Shown: positions 52,692 to 62,020, counted from the first letter of the stretch. The stretch is DNA of 64,000 bases from Elusimicrobiota bacterium (GCA_016721625.1 JADKHR010000001.1:2694066-2758065); one strand, 5' to 3'. The notes: generated by a model not told the origin, from the letters alone. A program made the numbers and translations.

Positions 52692-53879
52692 CTAGTTGAG
52701 CGCGGTCACGCCGGGGAGTTCCTTGCCTTCAAGGAATTCCAGGGACGCGCCGCCGCCCGTCGAAATGTGTGAAATTTTGTCGGCCAGGCCCGTGGATTGG
52801 ACGGCGGCCACGCTGTCGCCCCCGCCCACCACCACGGTGGCGCCCTTCGTTGCCGCGTCGGCGGCTAGTTTCGCCACTTCCCGGGTGCCCCGGGCGTAAC
52901 GATCCACTTCAAAGATGCCCATGGGGCCGTTCCAGAAAATGGTTTTGGCCGAGGACAACGGCAGGGTCAAGCTCTGGATGGTTTTTGTCCCGATGTCCAC
53001 GCCGATGGCGCCGGCGGGGATGGCTTGGTCGGCGGTTTCCCGGGCCGTTTCCGGTTTGTCGATGGCGTCCACCACGGTGTGGTCCCGAGGAAGGATGATG
53101 TTGACGTTCAGCTTGGCCGCTTTTTCCATGAGAGTTTTGGCCAGGTCCAATTTGTCCTTCTCCACCAGCGAATTGCCCACCAAAATGTTTTTTGCGAGCA
53201 GGAAGGTGTAGGCCATGGCTCCACCGATCACCAGGGTGTCCACCCGGTCGATGAGTTTGTCCAAAACCTCGATTTTGTCGGACACCTTGGCCCCGCCGAC
53301 CACGGCGACAAAGGGTTTAACAGGGTGATCCTTCACTCGGCCCAGGTACTCCAATTCTTTCAGTAACAAAAACCCCGCCGCGCTGGGCAAAAGTTTGGGC
53401 ACGCCGGCGGTGCTGGCGTGGGCCCGATGAACGGCGCCAAAGGCGTCTTGAACGAACAGCTCGCCCAATCCGGCTAAAGATTTGGCAAAGGCCGGGTCGT
53501 TTTTTTCCTCTTCCGCGTGAAAGCGCAGGTTTTCCAAAAGGAGGACGTCGCCGTCTTTCAGGTTTTTGACCGCAGCCTCCGCCGCGGGGCCCACGCAGTC
53601 CGGGGTGAAGGCCACGGGTTTCTTCAAAAGCTGGGACAGGTGCTGGGCCACGGGGGCCAGGCTGTATTTCGGGTTCGGAGCGCCTTTGGGGCGGCCCAGG
53701 TGGGCCATCAGGATCACCCGCGCGCCGTTTTGGATCAGGTGGTTGACCGTAGGGAGTGAGCCTCGCACGCGGGTGTCGTCCGTGACGACGCCCTTTTCCA
53801 TGGGGACGTTGTAATCGACGCGCACCAAGACGCGCTTGCCTTTGACGTTTAAATCCTTGACCGACTTAAGAGGTTTCAT
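52692..53879 (-). CDS. pgk: Phosphoglycerate kinase
   Basis: A 395-residue glycolytic kinase interconverting 1,3-bisphosphoglycerate and 3-phosphoglycerate with ADP/ATP. Motifs: KRVLVRVDYNVPMEKGVVTD, ILMAHLGRPKG, VLLLENLRFHAEEEKNDPAF, FVQDAFGAVHRAHASTAGVP, FVAVVGGAKVSDKIEVLDKL, TIFWNGPMGIFE and VVVGGGDSVAAVQSTGLADK. MKPLKSVKDL at 53879 is the natural start. Confidence 0.97.
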   Translation of the reverse strand: MKPLKSVKDLNVKGKRVLVRVDYNVPMEKGVVTDDTRVRGSLPTVNHLIQNGARVILMAHLGRPKGAPNPKYSLAPVAQHLSQLLKKPVAFTPDCVGPAAEAAVKNLKDGDVLLLENLRFHAEEEKNDPAFAKSLAGLGELFVQDAFGAVHRAHASTAGVPKLLPSAAGFLLLKELEYLGRVKDHPVKPFVAVVGGAKVSDKIEVLDKLIDRVDTLVIGGAMAYTFLLAKNILVGNSLVEKDKLDLAKTLMEKAAKLNVNIILPRDHTVVDAIDKPETARETADQAIPAGAIGVDIGTKTIQSLTLPLSSAKTIFWNGPMGIFEVDRYARGTREVAKLAADAATKGATVVVGGGDSVAAVQSTGLADKISHISTGGGASLEFLEGKELPGVTALN

Positions 53880-54000
53880 AAAGGGGCTCCTCATCGAGAA
53901 CCACAGCGAGAGTTCGACATGGTACTATTTCCCAACGGTAATTGTAAAGGCGGGCGCGAAGGCCCCAGGGAACGCTGACGCAAAGTCCTGTTGGAAGAAA

Positions 54001-54081
54001 TCATCTTGACGAAAAGGTCGCCCCATAAATGGGGCAGCTACAAAAGGCATGGCCTGTCGGTTTCAGCGGGCGGTTCAAGGG
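54001..54081 (+). repeat. REP-like hairpin element, third copy
   Basis: The hairpin GCCCCATAAATGGGGC (54020-54035) plus AGCTACAAA and the downstream GGCGGTT-containing flank align without gaps to 7226-7281. It also matches the reverse complement of 7164-7188 (24 of 25 bases), including the upstream TCTTGA..GAAAA. It lies between pgk and the rrf2 gene; the rest of 53880-54195 holds only the rrf2 promoter. Confidence 0.8.
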
Positions 54082-54123
54082 GCACGCCGGAACAAAGTCC
54101 ATTGAGGTGCTAAATTTTGAATC

Positions 54124-54153
54124 TTGACGGAAATGTCATATATTATGTAATAT
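54124..54153 (+). promoter_or_regulatory. Probable promoter of the rrf2-suf operon
   Basis: TTGACG (54124-54129) and TAATAT (54148-54153) with an 18-base spacer, 42 bases before the rrf2 ATG. The -10 box overlaps the palindrome listed next. Confidence 0.5.
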
Positions 54154-54174
54154 ACCTACTAGAGAGTAAGATAT
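54150..54174 (+). promoter_or_regulatory. Candidate Rrf2/IscR operator
   Basis: An imperfect palindrome, ATATACCTACT-AGAG-AGTAAGATAT, of the 25-base size of IscR type 1 sites and with their ATA...AGT..TAT ends, overlaps the -10 box. Autorepression by the downstream Rrf2 protein is inferred. Confidence 0.45.
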
Positions 54175-54195
54175 CCGTTTTTCAGGAGCTGGTTT

Positions 54196-54678
54196 ATGCG
54201 CGTCACCGCCATGCAGGAGTATGGGCTTCGTTGCATGCTTCAGCTTGCCGCCCACAAAGAACCGTCCCCTCTGCCCGTGCGGGAAGTGGCCCGACGGGAA
54301 CGGCTGACGCCCGTCTATGTTGAGAAAATTCTTGTGAATTTACGGCGGGCGGGGCTCGTCAAGAGTCTTCGGGGGGTGAACGGGGGTTACCTTTTGGCGA
54401 TGAGCCCGAAAGACGTTTCCGTGGCGGGCGTTCTCTCGGCCCTGGGCCAGGTGGATTTGGGGAAAGATCTTTGCCGACGGTTCACGGGAAACTCGAATGC
54501 TTGCGTGCACGCGGGGGGCTGTTCGATTCGCCCCGTCTGGGGGCTCTTGACCCGCTACATCTACGGGTTTTTGGAAAAGATCACGCTGGCCCAGCTCCTT
54601 CAGGAAGAGGCCCAGGTGACGGGCGATATTAACAAAATCGGCGCCAAAGAGCCCCATTTGCTTGGGGCGAAGGCTTAA
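54196..54678 (+). CDS. Rrf2-family Fe-S-responsive transcriptional regulator
   Basis: A 160-residue IscR/SufR-like regulator. Winged helix at 1-80: EYGLRCMLQLAAHKEPSPLP, VREVARRERLTPVYVEKILV, LVKSLRGVNGGYLLA. The Fe-S ligand region has cysteines in DLCRRFTGNSNACVHAGGCS, the C-x(n)-C-x5-C pattern that binds a [2Fe-2S] or [4Fe-4S] cluster. It starts the suf operon, with sufC two bases downstream, so it most likely represses suf when clusters are plentiful. Confidence 0.9.
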   Translation: MRVTAMQEYGLRCMLQLAAHKEPSPLPVREVARRERLTPVYVEKILVNLRRAGLVKSLRGVNGGYLLAMSPKDVSVAGVLSALGQVDLGKDLCRRFTGNSNACVHAGGCSIRPVWGLLTRYIYGFLEKITLAQLLQEEAQVTGDINKIGAKEPHLLGAKA

Positions 54679-54680
54679 CC

Positions 54681-55445
54681 ATGACCGCTCCCCTCTTTGA
54701 AATAAAAGATTTGCACGTTTCCGTGGAAGGGAAAAAAATCCTCCACGGTTTGAGCCTTTTGGTTCGCGCCGGAGAAGTTCACGCCATCATGGGCCCCAAC
54801 GGGTCCGGCAAAAGCACGCTTTCCTACGCCGTTTTGGGGCATCCTCGATACGCCATTGAATCAGGCGATATTTTGCTGAACGGGGAGAGCCTCCTGCCGC
54901 TCAAGACCAACGAACGCGCCATCAAAGGCCTCTTCCTGGGGTTCCAATATCCCGTGGCGGTTCCGGGCGTGAGCGTGGTGAACTTCCTTCGCACGGCCAT
55001 GAAAAACCGGCGGGGGAAGGACGTGCCTCTCAAAGAATTCAAAAAAGAATTAAAAGAAAACATGAAGGCTCTCCAGATGGACACCGCCTTCGCGAATCGT
55101 TATTTGAACGAAGGGTTTTCGGGCGGAGAGAAAAAGCGGCTGGAGATTCTCCAAATGGCCCTTCTTCAGCCGTTGATGGCCATACTGGACGAAACAGATT
55201 CGGGCTTGGACATCGACGCTCTGAAGATTGTTTCCGAAGGAATCAACCGCTTGTCGGCGCCTACCCGTGGAATGCTGTTGATCACCCACTACCAGCGCCT
55301 GCTCGGCTACGTCAAGCCCCATTTCGTCCATGTCCTGGCCGGAGGGCGGATCGTTCGGTCCGGCGGGCCGGAACTGGCGTTGGAACTGGAAAGCAAGGGC
55401 TACGAGGGAGTCGCCGGCGGCTCCTTGGCCGCGTCCCACGCGTAA
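54681..55445 (+). CDS. sufC: Fe-S cluster assembly ATPase SufC
   Basis: A 254-residue ABC-type ATPase of the SufBCD scaffold. Walker A is MGPNGSGKSTLSYAVLGHPR, the Q-loop LFLGFQYPVAVPGVSVVNFL, the signature NEGFSGGEKKRLEILQMALL, and Walker B LMAILDETDSGLDIDALKIV; the H-loop is LLITHYQRLLGYVKP. Cytoplasmic; drives cluster assembly on SufB/SufD. Confidence 0.97.
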   Translation: MTAPLFEIKDLHVSVEGKKILHGLSLLVRAGEVHAIMGPNGSGKSTLSYAVLGHPRYAIESGDILLNGESLLPLKTNERAIKGLFLGFQYPVAVPGVSVVNFLRTAMKNRRGKDVPLKEFKKELKENMKALQMDTAFANRYLNEGFSGGEKKRLEILQMALLQPLMAILDETDSGLDIDALKIVSEGINRLSAPTRGMLLITHYQRLLGYVKPHFVHVLAGGRIVRSGGPELALELESKGYEGVAGGSLAASHA

Positions 55446-55491
55446 CGCCGGGTCATCCGGCGGCTGTCAGCGGTAAACCAAGAGGAATCCC

Positions 55492-56907
55492 ATGACGACA
55501 AAACCCGACCTCAAGTCGCTCGGTCAAGAATACCAGTATGGTTTTCACGACTCCATGGAAAACTACACTTTCCAATCGGGCCGGGGGCTCACGCGTGAAA
55601 TCGTGGAGAGCATTTCCTCCATGAAAAAGGAGCCGCAGTGGATGCGGGATTTTCGGCTGGACGCCCTCGCCACCTTCCTGAAAAAACCCATGCCGACCTG
55701 GGCCAACTCGGACCTCCTTTCCAAGATCGATTTCGACAACATTCACTACTACATGAAACCCACGGACAAACAAAGCCGCACCTGGGAAGAAGTTCCGGAG
55801 GGAATCAAAAATACGTTCGACCGATTGGGCATTCCGGAGGCGGAGCGGAAGTTTTTAGCCGGGGTCACCGCGCAGTATGAGTCCGAGGTGGTTTACCATT
55901 CGCTTCGCGCGGACCTGGAAAAGTTGGGCGTCCTTTTCCTCGGGATGGACGATGGTCTTAAACAATTCCCCGAGATCGTGAAGAAATATTTCGCCACGGT
56001 CATCCCCACCGCCGACAACAAATTCTCCGCCCTCAATTCCGCGGTTTGGTCCGGCGGTTCGTTTATTTATGTGCCCAAGGGCGTCAACGTGCCGATTCCT
56101 CTCCAGGCTTATTTCCGGATCAATTCGGAAAACATGGGGCAATTCGAGCGCACGCTGATCGTTGCCGATGAAGGGTCTTTCGTCCACTACATCGAGGGGT
56201 GCACCGCCCCGACCTATTCCTCCAACTCGCTTCACTCCGCGGTGGTGGAACTGATCGCCCTCCCGGGCGCCAAGATTCGCTACACCACGATCCAAAACTG
56301 GTCGAAGAACGTCTATAATCTCGTGACGAAACGCGCCATGGCCCATCGGAACGCCACCGTGGAATGGATCGACGGAAATTTGGGGAGCCTCCTGACCATG
56401 AAATACCCCGCCATTTACCTGGTGGGGGAAGGGGCCCGGGGGGAAGTGTTGTCGGTGGCGTTTTCCGGAAAAGACCAACACCAGGACGCGGGCTCCAAAA
56501 TCGTCCATGTGGCGCCCAACACCACGAGCGTGGTGACGTCCAAATCCATTTCCAAGGACGGCGGGCGGTCCAGTTACCGGGGGTTGGTGAAGGTCCATCG
56601 CGGGGCCACGGGGTGCAAGTCCAATGTTCGGTGCGACGCGCTTATTCTGGATGACACGTCCCGCTCCGACACCTATCCCACCATTGAAATTGATGAGGAA
56701 GACGTGTCCATGGGCCACGAGGCCACCGTTTCCAAAATCGGCGAGGAACAGCTTTTTTATCTTCAGAGCCGGGGCTTGAGCGAACACGAGGCAACGCTCA
56801 TGATCGTGAACGGATTTTTCGAACCGTTCACCAAGGAACTTCCCATGGAATACGCGGTGGAGCTCAACCGGCTGTTGGAGATGGAAATGGAGGGATCCGT
56901 TGGCTGA
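55492..56907 (+). CDS. sufB: Fe-S cluster assembly protein SufB
   Basis: A 471-residue scaffold protein. Conserved stretches are WANSDLLSKIDFDNIHYYMK, FAGVTAQYESEVVYHSLRAD-like core (LAGVTAQYESEVVYHSL), SFIYVPKGVNVPIPLQAYFR, HYIEGCTAPTYSSNSLHSAV, SKSISKDGGRSSYRGLV and the C-terminal EATVSKIGEEQLFYLQSRGL. It forms a beta-helix and builds [4Fe-4S] clusters with SufC and SufD. Its end overlaps sufD by eight bases. Confidence 0.97.
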   Translation: MTTKPDLKSLGQEYQYGFHDSMENYTFQSGRGLTREIVESISSMKKEPQWMRDFRLDALATFLKKPMPTWANSDLLSKIDFDNIHYYMKPTDKQSRTWEEVPEGIKNTFDRLGIPEAERKFLAGVTAQYESEVVYHSLRADLEKLGVLFLGMDDGLKQFPEIVKKYFATVIPTADNKFSALNSAVWSGGSFIYVPKGVNVPIPLQAYFRINSENMGQFERTLIVADEGSFVHYIEGCTAPTYSSNSLHSAVVELIALPGAKIRYTTIQNWSKNVYNLVTKRAMAHRNATVEWIDGNLGSLLTMKYPAIYLVGEGARGEVLSVAFSGKDQHQDAGSKIVHVAPNTTSVVTSKSISKDGGRSSYRGLVKVHRGATGCKSNVRCDALILDDTSRSDTYPTIEIDEEDVSMGHEATVSKIGEEQLFYLQSRGLSEHEATLMIVNGFFEPFTKELPMEYAVELNRLLEMEMEGSVG

Positions 56908-58244
56908 GGGAAAGACCATGACGGAAACGCTTCCGGCCGCCTCGGGGTTTTCGCGGGAGGTGTTGGCGGGTCTCGCGGCAGGGAGGCGGGAGCCCTCCGA
57001 CCTCGCGCCGGTTCGCCATCGCGCCTGGGAGTTCTTTGACCAGTTTCCATGGCCGACCAAGGAAGATGAAGCTTGGCGGCGCACGGATCTTTCGAGGCTT
57101 CACCCGGACCGCTTCACGCCGATGGCGGCCACCGAGGGCCCTTCGCTCAATTTGCCTTCGGCCTTCGAGGGGTTTGTTTCCCCGGAGGAGGCGCTGACCC
57201 TGTGGGGCCCGTCGGGAGTGTTTCGGCGGGTGCCGCCCGCCATGGAAGAGAAGGGCGTCGTCTTCATGGATTTGACCGAAGCCCTTCGCCGATTTCCGGA
57301 CCTGGTGTGGCCCCATTTGGGCCGCGTTCTTTCCCCGGAGAGCGGCAAGTTTCCCCGCGCTCTCCATGGCGTTTTGGAGCCGGGGCCTTTTCGTCTATGT
57401 TCCCAAAGATGTGGACGCGGGGGTTGTTCTGCGGGGCGGATACGCGCCGCGTTTGGCGGATGGCCAGGCCGTGGTGACCCGGACGCTGGTGGTGGCCGAA
57501 CCCGGCGCCCGCCTCACGTTTATGGAGGATTACGCGGCGGAGGGCCCGGAGGGGGAAGGCGCCGCCCTGGCGGTGGGCGGGGTGGAATTGGTCTTGGGGG
57601 AAAACTCCCAGGTCACCTACGTGAACCTTCAGCGCCAAGGCCGAAGCGTCAACCATTTTCTTTGTCAAAGCGCCCAGTTGGCCCGTGACGCGCGTTTAAC
57701 CACGCTGGCGCCGGCTCTGGGCGGGGGCCTCTCGCGAGCCGATTTTGGGTCGATCCTTCAGGGGGCGGGAGCGGCGGCGAATTTGTACGGCCTGGTGTTT
57801 GGCGACGGGAAACAGCGTTTCACCCACCACACGCGCCAGGAGCATCAAGCGCCGCGCACGTCCAGCGATCTTTTGTTTAAATCGGCTCTGATGGACGAAG
57901 CCCGTTCGATCTTCACGGGTTTGATTCGGATTGAAAAAACGGCCGTCAAGAGCGAGGCCTACCAAGCGTCCAAGAACATCCTGCTTTCCAGAAACGCCCG
58001 GGCCAACGCGATTCCGATGCTTGAAATTTTAACCGACGATGTGAAATGCGGACACGGGGCGGCCGTCGGCGGTTTGGACGATGACCAACGATTTTATCTG
58101 ATGAGCCGGGGCCTGGGCCGCCGCGAGGCGGAGCAGGCCATGGTGGAAGGTTTCTTCGAGGACGTTCTTCAGCGGGTGCCGGTGCCGGCCTTGCACGAAC
58201 GGTTGAGGTCCGCCATCGACGAAAAACTGGCTCGGGAGAAATAA
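56900..58244 (+). CDS. sufD: Fe-S cluster assembly protein SufD (frameshifted)
   Basis: About 447 residues after repair. N-terminal frame: FPWPTKEDEAWRRTDLSRLH. C-terminal frame: GLFVYVPKDVDAGVVLRGGY, LTFMEDYAAEG, VTYVNLQRQGRSVNHFLCQS, FTHHTRQEHQAPRTSSDLLF and CGHGAAVGGLDDDQRFYLMS. One extra T in AAGTTTCCCC at 57350-57352 shifts the frame; without it the sequence reads GKFPALSMAFWSRGLFVYVP, the expected SufD core. It partners SufB/SufC and helps iron entry. Confidence 0.93.
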
Positions 58245-58245
58245 A

Positions 58246-59514
58246 ATGAACGCCAACGGCCGCGTACCATCGCCTTTCGATCCCGCCGCCATCCGCCGGG
58301 ATTTCCCCATTCTTTCCCGCCGGGTGCATGGGAAACCCTTGGTTTACCTAGACAACGCCGCCACGACTCAAAAACCCATGTCGGTCATTATGTCCATGAC
58401 GGCCTATTACGAACGCACCAACGCCAACGTGCATCGGGGCGTTCACACCCTCTCCCAGGAGGCCACGTCGCTCATGGAAGAGTCCCGGGCCCGGGTGGCC
58501 CGTTTCATCGGGGCCGAGGATCCGGCCACGGTGATTTTCACCCGGAACGCCACGGAGTCCATCAACCTTGTGGCCTGGGCCTGGGGGCGGCGAACGCTGA
58601 AGGCCGGGGACGAAATTTTGTTGACGGAGATGGAACACCATTCCAACCTCATCCCCTGGCAGATGGTGGCCCGGGAGACCGGCGCGGTTCTGCGGTTCAT
58701 CCCTGTGACGGGTCGGGACGGTTTTTTGGATCTGGACCTCCTCCCCAAACTTTTGACGTCTCGCACCAAGATTCTGGCCGTCACCCACATGTCCAACGCC
58801 CTCGGGACCTTGAACCCCGTGGAAGAACTGGTCCGGCGCGCGCGGGCCCAGGGGGCTCTGGTTTTGGTGGACGGGGCCCAATCGGCGCCGCACTTGCCCG
58901 TGGACGTGAAAAAATTGGGGTGCGACTTCTTCGCTTTTTCGGCCCACAAGATGCTGGGCCCCACGGGGTTGGGCGTTCTCTGGGGACGGCGGGAGCTTTT
59001 GGAATCCATGGACCCTTTTATGGGCGGGGGGGACATGATCAAGGAGGTGTGGACCGACCACGCCACCTGGAACGACCTGCCCTACAAATTTGAGGCCGGC
59101 ACGCCCAACATCACGGGCGCTATCGCCTTCGGCGCGGCCATCGATTACCTGGAACGCATCGGCATGGCCCAGGTCCGCGCCCATGAGATCGATCTCACCC
59201 GTTACGCCCTCCAACGCCTCAAGGAACGGTTTCCGGACATCTTTCTCTATGGTCCAGCGGACCCGGCCCAACGGGGCGGCGTGGTGAGCTTTGAACTTCC
59301 AGGGATTCACGCCCACGACGTGGGGACCATTTTGGACCGGGAGGGTGTGGCGATCCGTGCCGGGCACCATTGTTGTCAGGTTTTGATGCGGAAATTCGGG
59401 ATCTCCGGAACGGCCCGCGCCAGTTTCTACCTCTACAACACGCGGGAGGAAGTGGATTCTCTCGTGAAGGCTTTGGAAGAGGTGGAACGCCTTTTTAAAG
59501 TGGGAACCCGATGA
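58246..59514 (+). CDS. sufS: Cysteine desulfurase SufS
   Basis: A 422-residue PLP enzyme of the group II type that takes sulfur from cysteine for Fe-S clusters. N-terminus: GKPLVYLDNAATTQKPMSVI. PLP lysine: FFAFSAHKMLGPTGLGVLWG. Persulfide cysteine: IRAGHHCCQVLMRKFGI. Other landmarks: TEMEHHSNLIPWQMVA and VDGAQSAPHLPVDV. It starts one base after sufD and overlaps sufU by ATGA. Confidence 0.97.
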   Translation: MNANGRVPSPFDPAAIRRDFPILSRRVHGKPLVYLDNAATTQKPMSVIMSMTAYYERTNANVHRGVHTLSQEATSLMEESRARVARFIGAEDPATVIFTRNATESINLVAWAWGRRTLKAGDEILLTEMEHHSNLIPWQMVARETGAVLRFIPVTGRDGFLDLDLLPKLLTSRTKILAVTHMSNALGTLNPVEELVRRARAQGALVLVDGAQSAPHLPVDVKKLGCDFFAFSAHKMLGPTGLGVLWGRRELLESMDPFMGGGDMIKEVWTDHATWNDLPYKFEAGTPNITGAIAFGAAIDYLERIGMAQVRAHEIDLTRYALQRLKERFPDIFLYGPADPAQRGGVVSFELPGIHAHDVGTILDREGVAIRAGHHCCQVLMRKFGISGTARASFYLYNTREEVDSLVKALEEVERLFKVGTR

Positions 59515-59957
59515 CGGACGATTTATACCGTGAAATCATTCTCGACCACTACCGCCATCCCCGGAACATGGGGAAACTCGCCACCCCGGATATCTGCGTT
59601 CACGGGGTCAACCCGCTCTGCGGAGACGCCATCGAGCTGACTTTCCTTGTGCGGAACGGGCGGATCGATGACATTAAAATGGAGGGCAACGGCTGTTCGA
59701 TTTCCCAATCGTCCGCCTCCATGATGACGGAGGCTTTGAAAGGTAAAAGCTTGAGCGAGTCCGCCAGCCTGACGTCCGCCTTCAAAAAGATGATGCTGGA
59801 CAATGCTCCGGCGGATCAACTTCCGGAGGATTTGGAGGAGTTGGCCGCCCTGGAAGGGGTTCGCAAATATCCCGTGCGTATCAAATGCGCTTTGCTGGCC
59901 TGGAACACGCTCTTGGAAGGGCTGAAGGAATACGAAGGTAAAAAGGGCGCGGCTTAA
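59511..59957 (+). CDS. sufU: SufU-type sulfur-transfer/scaffold protein
   Basis: A 148-residue zinc-binding IscU-like protein. The three conserved cysteines are in HGVNPLCGDAIELTFLVRNG, MEGNGCSISQSSASMMTEAL and YPVRIKCALLAWNTLLEGL, with the aspartate of CGD completing the zinc site. The insert LDNAPADQLPEDLEELAALE is typical of SufU rather than IscU. It accepts sulfur from SufS. Confidence 0.95.
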   Translation: MTDDLYREIILDHYRHPRNMGKLATPDICVHGVNPLCGDAIELTFLVRNGRIDDIKMEGNGCSISQSSASMMTEALKGKSLSESASLTSAFKKMMLDNAPADQLPEDLEELAALEGVRKYPVRIKCALLAWNTLLEGLKEYEGKKGAA

Positions 59958-59974
59958 TCGCCGCCGGAGGTCCT

Positions 59975-60361
59975 ATGTCGGTAACGGTGGAACAAGTGCG
60001 CGGGGTCTTGAAAACAATTTTTGATCCGGAGATCCATTTGAGCATCGCGGATCTGGGGTTGATCTACGGAGTCGAGGTCGCGCCGGACGGAAAGGGGAAA
60101 GACAACGTGACAGTCCGCATGACCCTCACCACACCGGCTTGCCCCTACGGTCCCGCCCTCCTCAGCAAAGTCCACGCGGACCTGGCCGCTGTTCCCGGGG
60201 TTTCAGACGTTAAAGTGGACCTCGTGTGGATCCCGCCGTGGGATCCCCGCACCATGGCTTCCGACGAAGCCAAACTCCAAATGGGTCTTTTTGAACTGAA
60301 TGACGAGGACGACGAGGACCAACCCGAACCGGCCCCCTCTTCTTCCAAATCAACAAAGTAA
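59975..60361 (+). CDS. sufT: SufT-like MIP18/DUF59 Fe-S assembly factor
   Basis: A 128-residue MIP18-family protein. Family segments: LKTIFDPEIHLSIADLGLIY, VTVRMTLTTPACPYGPALLS (with the conserved Cys of TTPAC) and VDLVWIPPWDPRTMASDEAK. The acidic tail (LNDEDDEDQPEPAPSSSKS) is extra. It helps mature Fe-S proteins and closes the suf operon, 17 bases after sufU. Confidence 0.92.
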   Translation: MSVTVEQVRGVLKTIFDPEIHLSIADLGLIYGVEVAPDGKGKDNVTVRMTLTTPACPYGPALLSKVHADLAAVPGVSDVKVDLVWIPPWDPRTMASDEAKLQMGLFELNDEDDEDQPEPAPSSSKSTK

Positions 60362-60424
60362 GGTATAATGGCGGCCTGCGGTTGCTCTTGTTGGTGCAGG
60401 ACGCCGCAACTAGAAGGAATCAAA

Positions 60425-60500
60425 GCGGGCGTAGTTCAGTTGGTAGAACGTCTCGTTGCCAACGAGAAGGTCGTCGGTTCGAACCCGATCGCCCGCTCCA
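60425..60500 (+). tRNA. tRNA-Gly (anticodon GCC)
   Basis: Cloverleaf GCGGGCG...CGCCCGC with encoded TCCA end. The anticodon stem CTCGT/ACGAG encloses TGCCA, anticodon GCC. D arm AGTTCAGTTGGTAGAACG and T arm TCGGTTCGAACCCGA are regular. It lies 63 bases after sufT. Confidence 0.96.
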
Positions 60501-60509
60501 TCTTTAAAT

Positions 60510-60545
60510 AAAAGACCCCGGCCTTTTCGGCGGGGTCTTTTGTTT
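60510..60545 (+). terminator. Bidirectional terminator between tRNA-Gly and the SDR gene
   Basis: AAAAGACCCCG, loop GCCTTTTCGG, CGGGGTCTTTTGTTTT. Both flanks are A/T tracts, so it can end the suf/tRNA transcript on the plus strand and the converging SDR gene on the minus strand. Confidence 0.85.
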
Positions 60546-60574
60546 TATGGCATCAAGAAAAACCGAGCGGCGGG

Positions 60575-62020
60575 TTATTTTCCTTCGGCGCGGCGGGCGA
60601 TGGTTCGCAACATGCCGCCGAAGATCCAGGCGTGGGCGGGGAAGAGCGCGTACCAATAGGCCAGCCCCCAAAGGCCCAGGGGATCGAAGATCGCGGTTTG
60701 GTGGATTTCCGAACCTCCGGGGATGGGTTTGACTTGGAATTCCAGCCAGGCGCGACCGGGGAGTTTCATTTCCGCTCGTAGACGAAGCCGTCGGCCGGGT
60801 TCGACGGCTTCCACGCGCCAATAGTCCAAGGCGTCCCCCACGCGAAGGTCTTCGGGATCCCGCCGGCCTCGCCGGGGGCCCACACCCCCCACGAGGGCGT
60901 CCATCCACCCCCGTAATTGCCAGAGCGGGTTTAGAAAATACCAGCCGTTTCGCCCACCGATCCGCCGGATCGGGACGAAGGCCTGGTCGGGGGTGGCGGA
61001 GGTTTTCGCCACCCGATGGTCCACGATTCGGCTCCCCCAGGGGGCGTCCCGCCAGGCGCGTTCGTTGGCTTGGGACGACACGGCGTCCGCCCAGCGGGTC
61101 ATGTTGAAGTGCCGTTCTTCGCCCAGGAGAACCCGCGAGAGGGCTTCGGCCACGCCGATGGGCCGAATGGGAAAATCCCGGCGGGCGCTGTCCTCCTGCA
61201 CCACGGTGGCGTAACGGATGCTCTCCACGAGCTTTCGGCCGATGCGGGCATACACGGGAGCGACCAGGTTCAACCAGATGCCGGAAAGGCGCGGGGTCAA
61301 AACGGGCACCGGAATCATCCACCGTCGAAGTCCCCGTTGGCGGGCGTACTCGTGCATCAGGTTTCCGTAGGACATCACGTCCGCCCCCCCGATCTCGTAG
61401 ATTCGGCTTTCCGTGATAGGGATTTCCAGGCTTTGAAGCAGGTACGCCAGAACATCGTCGATGAAGATCGGTTGGGCGTTGATCCGGACCCAGCGAGGGG
61501 TCACCATGAGGGGAAGCCTTTCCACTAAACTTCGAATGATCTCAAAAGAAAGGCTTCCGGACCCCAGGATGATGGAAGCTTGAAACTCGATGGTGGGAAC
61601 CCCGGATTCGCGCAGGATGCGCCCCACCTCCTGGCGGCTTCGAAGATGTTGGGACAGGACGGATTCCCCGTGAGGACAGAGGCCTCCCAGGTAGATGATC
61701 CGCCGAACTCCCGCCGCTTGGGCGGCCCGGGCGAACACCCCCGCCAGGCGTCGATCCTCGCTTTCGAAATCCACCGGCGAGCTCATGGCGTGAACGAGAT
61801 AATAGGCCGCGTCCACGCCCCGCATGGCCTGGACCAAGACCGTATAATCCGAAAGGTCGCTGGCGATGATTTCCGTCCCCGGGCCCACCCGGCCTTGAAG
61901 CAGGTTCACCCTTCGAGCGAGGCACTTGACCCGGTGCCCCGCGTTTTCAAGGTCCAGGAGCAGGCGACCTCCCACGTAGCCGGTGGCACCGGTCAATAAA
62001 ATGGTTTGGGATGGACTCAT
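60575..62020 (-). CDS. NAD(P)-binding SDR with C-terminal DUF2867
   Basis: A 481-residue two-domain protein. N-terminal atypical SDR (1-300): ILLTGATGYVGGRLLLDLEN, MRGVDAAYYLVHAMSSPVDF, VRRIIYLGGLCPHGESVLSQ, QPIFIDDVLAYLLQSLE and RIYEIGGADVMSYGNLMHEY. The C-terminal SRPBCC-like DUF2867 domain has GWYFLNPLWQLRGWMDALVG, GDALDYWRVEAVEPGRRLRL and FDPLGLWGLAYWYALFPAHA. Such fusions are widespread in bacteria; function unknown, perhaps lipid- or quinone-related. Confidence 0.9.
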   Translation of the reverse strand: MSPSQTILLTGATGYVGGRLLLDLENAGHRVKCLARRVNLLQGRVGPGTEIIASDLSDYTVLVQAMRGVDAAYYLVHAMSSPVDFESEDRRLAGVFARAAQAAGVRRIIYLGGLCPHGESVLSQHLRSRQEVGRILRESGVPTIEFQASIILGSGSLSFEIIRSLVERLPLMVTPRWVRINAQPIFIDDVLAYLLQSLEIPITESRIYEIGGADVMSYGNLMHEYARQRGLRRWMIPVPVLTPRLSGIWLNLVAPVYARIGRKLVESIRYATVVQEDSARRDFPIRPIGVAEALSRVLLGEERHFNMTRWADAVSSQANERAWRDAPWGSRIVDHRVAKTSATPDQAFVPIRRIGGRNGWYFLNPLWQLRGWMDALVGGVGPRRGRRDPEDLRVGDALDYWRVEAVEPGRRLRLRAEMKLPGRAWLEFQVKPIPGGSEIHQTAIFDPLGLWGLAYWYALFPAHAWIFGGMLRTIARRAEGK

